Below, in pieces: positions 9,131 through 18,614 of a stretch of 64,000 nucleotides of DNA; the stretch's first letter is position 1; every line of letters starts with the position of its first letter. A model generated the notes under the pieces. It was not told the DNA's origin and searched no databases. It was given only the letters and a program-made list of their open reading frames with translations. A program made the translations under genes and the position numbers. Origin of the DNA: Spinacia oleracea (Eukaryota; Streptophyta; Magnoliopsida; Caryophyllales; Amaranthaceae); contig NC_079491.1 in the NCBI RefSeq assembly GCF_020520425.1, positions 1,116,001-1,180,000 of the forward strand. The letters run 5' to 3'.

Positions 9131-11271
9131 CCTGCCAGAAAAAATAAAAAAACAGTGGAAATCAAACATAAATCATGAATTAAAAACTAAATGTTCAGCA
9201 AAAAGTCTTTTACTAATCCAACAAGCCAAAGATAAAGATCTTGGTTTTACTACGCAGTACTCCACTTAGAGATGGCAACGGGTACAGGACCCTACCCTGA
9301 CCCTGTCAGACCCTACCCTAAAATTAGGGTATGGGTCTTAATTTTCTAGACCTTATAGGGTAAGGGTAGGGTATGGGTATATGATGTATCGAATAGGGTA
9401 CGGTAAGGGTCCAACTTTTTCAGACCCTTACCCTACCCAGACCCTACCCATAGACCCTTAAGATCCATACCCTACCCAGACCCTAAACTAAATCCGCTCA
9501 AATTTCATTAAAGAAATATAAAAATAACACAAAATCTTAAGGCAATCCACAAAATCACATTTACTCCTCTAACAACCATCCAACACTACCATTCACTAGT
9601 CAAAAAAACCTCTAACATTGACATTGTGTACTTGAGAACCTGAGTTTTTTTTAATTCGTGACCTTAGTACATTAAATTGTAATATGTTTAAGGAAATACA
9701 AGGATGATTTGGGGCACTAGGATTTATTTGTTTTAAAATGTCAAATTAATCGTTTGTCGAAGTATTTTTTTTGTGCATTACATATGGTTGGATATAAAAA
9801 AAATTGAAAAAAGTTAAAGAAAAAATAGGCAATACGGACCCGCTCCGGACCCTAGACCCTACCCATACCCTACTGGACCCATAGAGTCCGGGTAAGGGTC
9901 TTGTAATTCTACACCCTATAGGGTAAGGGTAGGGTATGGGTATAGGTCAAAAAATTAAGGTCCGGGTCCGGATATTGCTAGACCCTACCCAGACCCTACC
10001 CATTGCCATTCCTAACTCCACTTGACAAGAAAAGTTCCCTCCATGACATAATATTGCCTATAAGTCCTAGAGGTATGGACTGGTCTGCTACTGCCAAGCC
10101 TACTTTCTTGTAATTATAAGGAATCTAGGCAACAGCTAACAACATCTTATCACCCACCAAAGGCCAAAAATATTCACTCACCCAACATCAAAGTTACCAC
10201 AATGGATATCAGTTTCATTTCTCTTATATTACAGAGTACCTCTTTATCAGCCCGTTAAAAAGGAATGATTTTTCCTTCCAATCGAGATGAATATTTTTCA
10301 TCTCCTAAAAACTTCACTCTCCCTTCCCTGCACCAACTAACAGCAGATGAATAAATATCATCCAGTCTAAACCAAAGAACAATACAACTTATACAATAGC
10401 TAACTAGTCCTGCTAATCCATGGTGGTCACCAAATAATTCTAATTGTAAGGGTAATCAGTCAAACAGCAGCAAAGGGATTAAAAAAACTGCTCTTAGTAA
10501 CTCACAATGAAGAAAAAAAATCCCCGAAAACCCTTTCATCAATTCATCTTCTCCCTTTCTCACATGTTTCCTCTCATTGAGATTATGTGTGAGTAAAGCC
10601 TGGTTTTTTCTGGCTTAATGTCAAACATACAATCTTAAACGCATCTTCACTGCCTCAGCTCAAGCTCACCACATTTTATTAGGCTCTTATATCCAGCTAC
10701 AAGCTCGGAAGCTCCGGAAATAATTTAGACAACAACTACGCTATTGGAATCATACGAAACGAATAAAACATTTTGCATGCTCATTGAACAATCTTCAAGA
10801 ATATAAACAAACACTCAAGCAAGTCGCATACAAAATCAAACCAAAAATAATCAACGAGTGAATATCTACATTTTTCTTCAAAATTCTGAAGACAGCAATC
10901 ATAATACTCCGTAGAAACAAAAAAAATGAAGTCCTCAATCTAATTAATCTGTGAATTAGAAGAACCCTAAGCGAAAAACCTAAATTAGGGGATTGCTTGA
11001 CTTGATTCACAGCACCAGCAATCAAAATTGAAAACCCTAGCTCGCAATTGTCACTCGACATTTTCCCACAGTTTCATCCCCCTATTAACATAATAATCCC
11101 CAAAATCAACAAATCAAATCTGTAATTATCAAAATATAAATCGAAGGGATCAAACAAATGCGCAAAACAACCAAATTATTCAGCAAAATACAGCATAAAA
11201 AATGAATTGAAACATCAGAAATTGCAAACCTAATTAGCCGAAAAGAGAACACAATAGAACAGCTGCTAACC
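9131..11271 (-). other. Probable 5'UTR intron of RPC6
   Basis: Inferred from a donor CAAG|GTTAGC near 11271 and an acceptor CTGGCAG| at 9131. The upstream exon (about 11272-11345) is C/T-rich like a plant leader. The intron holds the hAT element at 9267-10014; the rest is A/T-rich with no coding signal. An mRNA is needed to confirm it. Confidence 0.5.
9267..10014. mobile_element. Non-autonomous hAT element with CCCTACCC-rich subterminal repeats
   Basis: The ends are inverted copies: TAGAGATGGCAACGGGTA on the left and, on the opposite strand at the right, TAGGAATGGCAATGGGTA. They are flanked by a perfect 8-bp target duplication ACTCCACT (9259-9266 and 10015-10022), diagnostic of hAT. Both arms carry many GACCCTACCC/GGGTAGGGT units in inverted arrangement; the A/T-rich centre has no transposase frame. 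Length is 748 bp. The intact duplication and ends suggest a fairly recent insertion. Confidence 0.9.
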
Positions 11272-11345
11272 TTGAGAAGAGCAAAGAGCGCGGCGAAGAG
11301 GAGAGTGGGGGAGTTCACTAGAGAAGAGACGATGGGCGTGGGTAT
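11272..11345 (-). promoter_or_regulatory. Probable RPC6 5'UTR exon/transcription start region
   Basis: On the minus strand this stretch is C/T-rich (GAACTCCCCCACTCTCCTC) and ends at the donor CAAG|GTTAGC, as expected of a leader exon. The LINE begins only a few bases upstream, so the original core promoter now lies beyond 16511. Inference only. Confidence 0.4.
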
Positions 11346-11348
11346 TTT
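11332..11348. repeat. Left target-site duplication of the LINE
   Basis: ATGGGCGTGGGTATTTT, 17 bp, identical to 16495-16511. It merges with the T-run that is the LINE poly(A) tail read on the plus strand. Confidence 0.95.
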
Positions 11349-11620
11349 TTTTTTTAACGTAAAACGAAGAAAATATTATTAAATTATATAAAGCATATTA
11401 CAACTACATTGCAAATCAACAAAGAGCCCCCACTTCGCCGAATAGTACTAAACGAAGTAGCAGGGAACAAAGCCCACCCAAAATAAAACTCTGTTCCATA
11501 GCATACCATAGACACACATACTATCTACCCTATTAGTTTTCATAACAAAAGATAAGATCTCCCCACAGATCAGATTACACATTCCACGTACTTTTAAGAA
11601 AGACAACCTTTAGAGACATG

Positions 11621-14600
11621 CTAAGCATTGGCAGACCCACCCCCAAATCTATCCGCAGCAGCTTTATCCTTTTTGAAATCATTGAAAGCCCTTGGTGGTA
11701 CCTCAAAATGGGTGACATGACCCACAGCCATCTCCATTGCCATTGCTGCCAAGTGATGTGCAACTACATTTTTGTGCCTTGGTACATGTTTGAAGACAAT
11801 CACCCAATCTTCTTTAATCTGGTTCCTCACATCCGAAATAACAGCAGCTAGCTCATGGTGCGGATAAGGATTCACACCTGACGTATCTAGCATAAAGATC
11901 AAAGATTCAGCATCAGTTTCCACTTCAAGCTTTGGCACCTGAAAAGCTTTCGCCATAGCAAGACCTTCCCTCATTGCTAGGAGTTCAGCAGCCAATGGAG
12001 TTTTGGCATTAAATTTGCTTGAGAATCCAAGATACCAATCTCCATTCTCCCTTCTCAGCACGCCTCCTCCTCCAGCCTCATCTATCCCTTTCCAAGCTCC
12101 ATCAGTATTGAGCTTCATAAAGCCAGGAGCCGGTGGAGTCCACGAAGGACGTGGGGTATAAACCTCTCCCATTTTACCTTTTCCTTTATCCTGAAAAATA
12201 CCAGAAGTTAAATTCCAATCTACATAAAAGGAATTGTAAATAGAAAATGCAGAAGTCATTTTTTTCTCAAAAACTGCCAAATTTCTGTGCTTCCAAATAT
12301 GCCAACATGCTGTGATGAACAGAAGATTCCAATCACTAGGGATAGTCAAGTTATATTCAATCCATTCTGCCCATGAGGAGTTGCTGAAAATATTGAAATC
12401 AAATTTATCAGGAATTTTTAATCTTTGGAATATATAATTCCAAAGAATAGCTGAAGATGCACAATCCCTGAAAATGTGAATGTGAGTTTCAGTAGATTGA
12501 GAACATCTGCTGCACATGGCACTTATGTCAGGAATAAAGAAATTGAGTTTTTCTGCAACAGGAAGAATTTCATTTATGCAATTCCACATTAAAACTTTAT
12601 ATTTAAAGGGGGCTTTGACCTTCCAGAAACTTTTCCAAGGGAAATTATTAATGAAGGGGGAAGGATTATGGACTCTGTAAGCTGATTTTATGGTGAATGA
12701 CCCTTCTTTGGATGGGGTCCACCTAATGAAATCCTCCATATTTGAGGATTGAGAAAGAGGGGTAGCTAAAATTTGTAATTTAATATTATTAGGTAAGAGA
12801 TATTCTATATCCTCAAGAAACCAAGCACCATTCCTAATTATATTACACACAAACCAATGAGCCTTATTTTGTGGCACATCAACTGGTAAAAACTTATAAA
12901 TCGGCCCTTCTCCCACCCAATGATGGTACCAAAGCGAGGTCGATTTACCATTACCGATTCCAATTTGAATCCCCTTTTTTAGAATTTCCCGACCTTTTAG
13001 GATATCCTTCCATAACGGAGAATTATAAGCTTTTGGAATAGCATCAAAGAAGGTCGCATTTCGAAGGTATTTTTCTGAAACAATTTTAACCCACAATTTT
13101 TGTGGTTGAGTTAAGATCGTCCATCCTAATTTAGCCATGAAAGTTAAATTCCAATCTCTTAAACTCCTAATACCTAGGCCTCCTGCATCCATGGGCTTAG
13201 TAACATTATGCCATGCAGTACGAGGAATGTATCTAGACCTATCCACCTTATTCCAAAGAAATTTTCTACAACTTTTCTCCAAGATGTTCAAAACAGTAAC
13301 AGGTAAGATGCAAGTTTGCATAGAATAAACTGGATAAGAATTAAGGACAGACTTAATCATAGTACATCTACCAGCCATATTAAGAAGTTTAGCTTGCCAA
13401 CCTCGAATCCTATCCGTTGTTTTTTGAATAAGATCAGCATAATTACTAATTTTTAATCTGTTTGCACTAATCTGCACTCCTAAATATTTTCCAAAGGAGG
13501 AACTAGTTTTTAAATTATACCTTGTTGCCAGCTCATCCCTAATAGAGAGGCACATCTTAGAGGGAAAGATAAGGGAAGATTTTTGTGGATTCATACGTAA
13601 CCCAGAAGCAATTCCAAATTCCTCCAAAGTTTGCATAATACAATCCAAATTGCTAATGCTAGCCGACCCAAAGAGGAAAACATCATCAGCATAAAAAATA
13701 TGGGAAAGAGATATAGATTTTGAAACCCTTAAAGGACTCCAAGTTTTACTAATAACTCTATTTTCTATCAACAAAGACAATCTTTCCAAACAAAGAACAA
13801 AGATGTACGAAGATAAAGGATCCCCTTGACGAATCCCTCTTGACGGTTTGAATTCCCTAGTGATTTCCCCATTCCAGAGAACCGAAATGTTAGCATTAGT
13901 GATACAATTCATAATAAGGTCTATCATAGAGTCTGGGAATCTAAAACCAATTAAAGTATCCCTAATAAAACCCCATTCCAGACTATCATAGGCCTTTGTT
14001 AAGTCTAACTTTAAAGCCATTACATTCTTTCCTTTCTTAGCCTTATGAAAAAGATGGGCAATCTCCTTAATAATAATCACATTTTCCTCTATACTTCTAT
14101 TAGGCACAAAGCTGGATTGCATAGGACTAATTAAGTCATCCAAAAGAGGTCTGATTCTCCTAACAAGCATTTTAGTAATTAACTTATACATAGTGTTACA
14201 CAAACCTATTGGTCTAAAATCCGAAATGAAGGTAGGATTATCAGTTTTCGGAACAAGAGAAATGTAAGACTTATTAATATCCTGAGGAATTTCTCTATTA
14301 ACAAAACAATTAGTAACAAAAGAAGTGATGATGTCTTTCAAATGACTCCAGTGTTTTTTAAAGAAAATAGGTTGGATACCATCCGGACCCGGACATTTCA
14401 TAGAATCCATATCAAAAAGACATTCCTTCACCTCCTTCATGGAAGGTAAATCCTGTAAACTCTTACTACTATCATTAGAAATAAAAGAATTTGGAATAAA
14501 AATGACACATCTTTTACTAGTAATATGAGTAGTAGTAAACAAACTTTCAAAGTGAGAAGAGGCAATATCCTTCAGAATCCCTTGATCCGAAATCCAATCC

Positions 14601-14861
14601 TCACTATCTATATTTTTTAAACTTAAAATCTTTCCTCTAGACTTTTTAACATTTGCAATCATATGGAAATATTTAGTGTTATAATCACCGAACTTTCTCC
14701 AATTAATACCCGCTTTTTGGGCCCAAATAATTCTTTCTTTCCTATAAATCTCATTTAACTCACTGAGCAAATGCTTTTCCAGATTTACTAAAAACGCGGA
14801 GAATTTACTGGCTAGGGCAATTTGGATGCCGTCAATACGAGCCAAAAGTCTTCTTTTTTTT
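11621..14861 (-). CDS. LINE ORF2, reverse transcriptase-RNase H part
   Basis: One open minus-strand frame of more than 1,070 codons. The RT core includes CPGPDGIQP, KLDLTKAYDSLEW, GIRQGDPLSSYIF and HIFYADDVFLF (catalytic YADD), followed by thumb and connection segments with GGLGIRSLRDWN, and a CSRCSQSTETHIHIFRDC zinc-binding region (Cys-Cys-His-Cys type). The RNase H domain starts at LNTDGAWKG and has the D, E (AELLAMREGL) and D (VETDAESL) residues; the fourth acidic position, usually in an AD-LA motif, reads AHHLA here. No ATG opens this part: the frame starts just inside the A9 run and continues the endonuclease protein by a -1 step. It copies the element's RNA at a nicked target. Confidence 0.9.
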
Positions 14862-16464
14862 TAGCCAAATTACCAAAAATATTATGATTCCAGTTTCCAA
14901 TAGTGCAAAGAAAATTATCTCTACCTAGCATGAAAACATTATTAGGGGAATCCCAATTTTGAACAAAATAATCTGAAAATTGGGGATGATCCAACCATAC
15001 TTCTTTACATCTAAAAGGAAAATTACCACTAACAGTAGGATTATCAATAGCAACAATAATAGGCGAATGATCAGAATAGGTTATGGGAAGATGCAATACC
15101 TTGGTATGGGGAAAAGTGTCAAGCCATTTTGCATTTGCAAGAGCGCGGTCCAATCTTTCTCTGATTAGAGCCGCCCCCTCTCTCATATTTTCCCAAGTAA
15201 AGGGATTACCAGAAAATCCCAAATCAACAAGGCCAGCCTCATCCCGGAAATTATTAAAATCCCGGCATTGAGAAGGCCTAAAATCCCTCCCCCCAGATTT
15301 TTCAGAGTGAGAAGTTACCTCATTGAGATCCCCAACCAGGAGCCAGGAAGTTGTGGCTGGAGGAAGATCCGCTTGCATGTCCTTCCAAACTTGGTGACAT
15401 TGCATAGCTTTACTGGGAGCATGCATTGCGGTAACTAAAGCCTCCTCCTTTACATTCTTAAAGTGAAACAGCCCATGAAAATGATAATCCCCAACCGAGA
15501 AAGTAACTAGGTCAACTGTATTTTTCCAGAAAACCCAGATACCTCCCCTACGAGAGTTAGCCTGAACCACCTTAAAATCGTGGAACCCTAATTGAAGCAT
15601 AACTTGTCGAGCACGTAAATCATCTGCCTTCGTTTCCAGAAAAACAAAAACAGTAGGATGTTGCTTATCTATAATACTCCATGCATGAGGCAAGAAGTCA
15701 TTTTTCGAGGCACCACGAACATTCCACATAACTATCTTCATATTGAGACAAGGAAGGGGGCGAAGATTGTTGACTGTTCCTGGAGAATTAGGGATTTGTT
15801 CCTGTGGTAGGAAGAACTCCTCCCAATCCCTCCAGCAGTCCACCATCCCCATCGGGCCCACATCCTCTAACCTGATCGGAGTCACTAATGCATGTACCTC
15901 CTTTGGACGAGCCAGTACCTGGGTGTAACGTGCTTGCAGTTGAACCCCTACCACTTGACTTCGCGTGATGAACATAACCATAAGGCGATCTTTCCGACCC
16001 ATATCGAGTCCGTGACTTTCTAACAGCAAGTGAAACGTCGGAATACTTTCTGGGATTACCAGTGGGTTTTTCTCCACTTGTTGATCTATAAGCAGCCTCC
16101 TCTGCAGTGGACAACGAATAATCTCCTCCTCCTTGCGCTGCATTGAATCGAGAAGCAGAAGTGCCCCCCTGAGTTCCGTCGGCGAACCTGGCGTCGACAA
16201 TTTTGGTGAACATAGCGGTTTCTCTGTCACTGTTGGGAATAGGTTCAAGCATGTCGTGATCTGAGAGGATGGTTGAATCTCCATCAGAGCTTTTGAAACT
16301 GGAATCCTGTTGTAGGGACGAGCCAAAGGATTGAGGCGACGCTGGTAAGTGGCTACAGGTGATTTCGGGGTTTGGGTGCTTTTCTCCTCCGTTGATGGTG
16401 AAGGACGAGTCAGGATTTTGATTGGTTTTTTGGGGGATTTCATGGTCAGTTTCCGGTTCTCCAT
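14812..16464 (-). CDS. LINE 5' region and endonuclease part of ORF2
   Basis: Open from an ATG at 16464 for 550 codons. The first 240 or so residues are basic and proline-rich with no recognised domain. From about residue 241 (MKIVMWNVRG) comes an APE-type endonuclease with FLETKAD, WLLVGDLNEV, GNPFTWEN and YSDHSPIIVA, giving the N, E, D-N and S-D-H catalytic motifs. The frame leaves the RT frame in the A9 run (14854-14862): GCT AAA AAA AAA GAA here, versus a register with one extra A needed to reach KRRLLARIDG. The endonuclease nicks the target for primed reverse transcription. The start ATG may belong to a remnant of the first protein rather than to the true ORF2 start. Confidence 0.8.
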   Translation of the reverse strand: MENRKLTMKSPKKPIKILTRPSPSTEEKSTQTPKSPVATYQRRLNPLARPYNRIPVSKALMEIQPSSQITTCLNLFPTVTEKPLCSPKLSTPGSPTELRGALLLLDSMQRKEEEIIRCPLQRRLLIDQQVEKNPLVIPESIPTFHLLLESHGLDMGRKDRLMVMFITRSQVVGVQLQARYTQVLARPKEVHALVTPIRLEDVGPMGMVDCWRDWEEFFLPQEQIPNSPGTVNNLRPLPCLNMKIVMWNVRGASKNDFLPHAWSIIDKQHPTVFVFLETKADDLRARQVMLQLGFHDFKVVQANSRRGGIWVFWKNTVDLVTFSVGDYHFHGLFHFKNVKEEALVTAMHAPSKAMQCHQVWKDMQADLPPATTSWLLVGDLNEVTSHSEKSGGRDFRPSQCRDFNNFRDEAGLVDLGFSGNPFTWENMREGAALIRERLDRALANAKWLDTFPHTKVLHLPITYSDHSPIIVAIDNPTVSGNFPFRCKEVWLDHPQFSDYFVQNWDSPNNVFMLGRDNFLCTIGNWNHNIFGNLAKKKEDFWLVLTASKLP

Positions 16465-16494
16465 GGCTTCCGGTTCTCCAGTTTCCGGTTCTCT

Positions 16495-16511
16495 ATGGGC
16501 GTGGGTATTTT
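16495..16511. repeat. Right target-site duplication of the LINE
   Basis: ATGGGCGTGGGTATTTT, identical over 17 bp to 11332-11348. It marks the 5' end of the LINE insertion. Confidence 0.95.
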
Positions 16512-17812
16512 AGTAATTGTACATCGCGATTTTTGAAATAGATAGTAGCCTAGACCTTTCAAAATAAAAATATTTTTAGGCCAAAATTAGTGGGATGATG
16601 TTGGGATTTGTCAATTTTGTAAAGGTTTCCTTAAATAAAAAACCAATGAATAATTGAGGTTTGATCGGTTCGAATCTGAATTAGTTATTAAGCTGTAGAT
16701 TATCGGGTGTGTTTGGAAAAATGTTGTTAAATAAAACAAAAGTTTTTGTATAAGATCGTTTAACGGTTAGACTATTTTTTGGTACTAATTATGATAGTGT
16801 AAAACATAACTAAAAGTAATAAAATCATAACAGTTAGACCACTTTTCGTATATGTGCAATTAACTAAGTTTTTGAACAATTGAGAGAATAAAACTAAGTA
16901 ACGAAAATAAACTAAGTATTAAAACTAAGGAAAATAAGATGTCCAACTAAATAATAAGGGCTTGGTATTTACAGTTTGCCCAAAAAAAACAAACGAAAAC
17001 CGAAAATAAACTAATATATGCGCCTAGGGGTTGTCGTCGCCTGATCGGGTGATCTGCTCGTCAAACTGCACGATTCCGTATCTTAAAAACACCATATCTC
17101 CTTCGTTATAAGTCGGAATTAGGCGAGTGAGCACTCGTTGGAAAGCTCTTGAAGTTTAGAATCCAACCAAATTTAAATAGCTGAATTTGGAGTTGTATAA
17201 CTTGAGTTATGATCAAAAGAGTAGACGAGTGTCGGTTTTCTACTTCTTTCACTATTCGCTTTGCTTGAAAACTCTTCCAACTCAATGTTCGTGCTTTCTA
17301 AAGTACATAATCTCTTGTAGTGATTCAAATGAGTAGGAAATTCACACAAGTATGCTAATTCCTACAATGATGAACCTAAAATTACAAACACACTACAAAG
17401 AGCACATTAGTACTAAAAATCGCTCCGAATAGCTCATTTGAGATCAAAAAGTACTAAGGGACGGGGGTAAAAACACTATAAAATATGAGCATATCATATT
17501 TAAGAGGCAAGAAGAAAATAAAGATGATTCTGTAAAGCCTCATACCAAAGCTATCAAGCCCTGGATGGAAGTTTAGGCAAAACAACATGACGATATCTAT
17601 TATATTTTCTTAAAAATGTGAAACAAAGTTAAACAAACATGTCAAGGTGAAAAATCTAGCAACCATTGCTGAAAGAGATAAGGCCCTTGCAATTACAGTT
17701 TTAGATTTTCGAATTATATACATCACATATATGCTAAATGTTGGAGTACTCGTTAGTTGCATTAATAATTGATTATTAGTATGATCAAAGTATATTCTCT
17801 CTCAATAAACTA
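16512..17812. other. Intergenic; unassigned repeat-like stretch at about 16980-17480
   Basis: The first part would be the displaced upstream region of RPC6. The segment around 16980-17480 has a less A/T-rich composition and a run of short sense-like words without a frame. It resembles repetitive DNA, but no ends, target duplication or family could be recognised. No gene is seen. Confidence 0.3.
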
Positions 17813-17814
17813 TA

Positions 17815-18072
17815 CTCCCTCTGTCCCTTAATACTCGAACCGTTTTGACTTTTTGCACTATTCACATAATTCACTTTGACCTATTTTATTTCTAGTATAT
17901 GAAAATAAATGTTAGTATATAATATATTGTTGGCTTCATCTTAATATATATTTTCAAAATATTAATATTTTTTAAGTTTTTATAATATGTAGTTAAAGAT
18001 ATTGATGGTCAAAGTTGTGCATTGGCAAGCGTGTCCAGTCAAAACGGTGCAAGTATTAAGGGACAGAGGGAG
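17815..18072. mobile_element. Stowaway-type MITE
   Basis: The terminal inverted repeats read CTCCCTCTGTCCCTTAATAC at the left, with the inverted copy ending GGGACAGAGGGAG at the right, flanked by TA on both sides (17813-17814, 18073-18074). 258 bp, A/T-rich, non-coding. Confidence 0.9.
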
Positions 18073-18289
18073 TACTTTCGTTCTTATTTGTAGTGAATGG
18101 AGGAGCAACAAACCAATTGATTTGGCTTGTGGATACGGAGTATATAATTTGGAGTAAAATGGTGTACAATTGTACATTAACAGTTGTTTATCTCTTACAC
18201 TTTTTGGAGCAACAGTTCAATGTGTTTATTGGCATAGATAGATTTATTGAATCTTCAACGGAAGGACCAGTATTTAAACAATTAAACTA

Positions 18290-18612
18290 CTTGCTCCGTC
18301 CCAAAATTATTGTCCTGCTTTCTAAATCGGGCGTCCCAAAATTATAATTCTGTTTCTAATTTTGGCTACTAAGGTCCACACATTCTCATGTACTATATTA
18401 ATTAAAAATGTATTGAAAGCCCCACCCATGTACTATATTCCACTTTCTTATGTACTATATTCTCTTTTACATGTACTTTATTCCACTTTTCCATACAACT
18501 CTATCATCATCTGTACTTTATTCCACTTTTTCATGTACTATATTCCATTTTTCTTAAAATCCGTGTTTTTGGTCAAACGGAACTACAATATATAATTATG
18601 GGACGGAGGGAG
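18290..18612. mobile_element. Stowaway-type MITE
   Basis: The left end is CTTGCTCCGTCCCAAAATTA and the right end is TAATTATGGGACGGAGGGAG inverted, with TA duplications at 18288-18289 and 18613-18614. The interior repeats ATGTACTATATTCCACTTT-like units several times. No transposase. Confidence 0.85.
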
Positions 18613-18614
18613 TA

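Larger units (their letters stand above)
11349..16494 (-). mobile_element. L1-type LINE with endonuclease, reverse transcriptase and RNase H
   Basis: About 5.15 kb on the minus strand, with a short poly(A) tail at the left end (T-run to 11356) and perfect 17-bp target duplications on both sides. It encodes an APE-type endonuclease, a reverse transcriptase with FYADD, and a C-terminal RNase H, the arrangement of one group of plant L1 elements. The coding region is open over more than 1,500 codons apart from one frame change in an A9 run at 14854-14862. A separate gag-like first protein with a CCHC knuckle is not seen, so the 5' part is probably deleted or rearranged. The clean ends and long open frames suggest a young insertion. 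Confidence 0.95.

Noticed and set aside
9267-10014. Interstitial telomere repeat
   Set aside because: The unit is CCCTACCC, not the plant telomere unit CCCTAAA, and the block has hAT ends with an 8-bp duplication.
15788-16252. 154-codon alternative minus-strand frame in the LINE 5' region
   Set aside because: Overlaps the frame that leads into the endonuclease; low-complexity, Gly/Ser-rich and without a domain. It could be a relic of ORF1 but cannot be supported as a gene.
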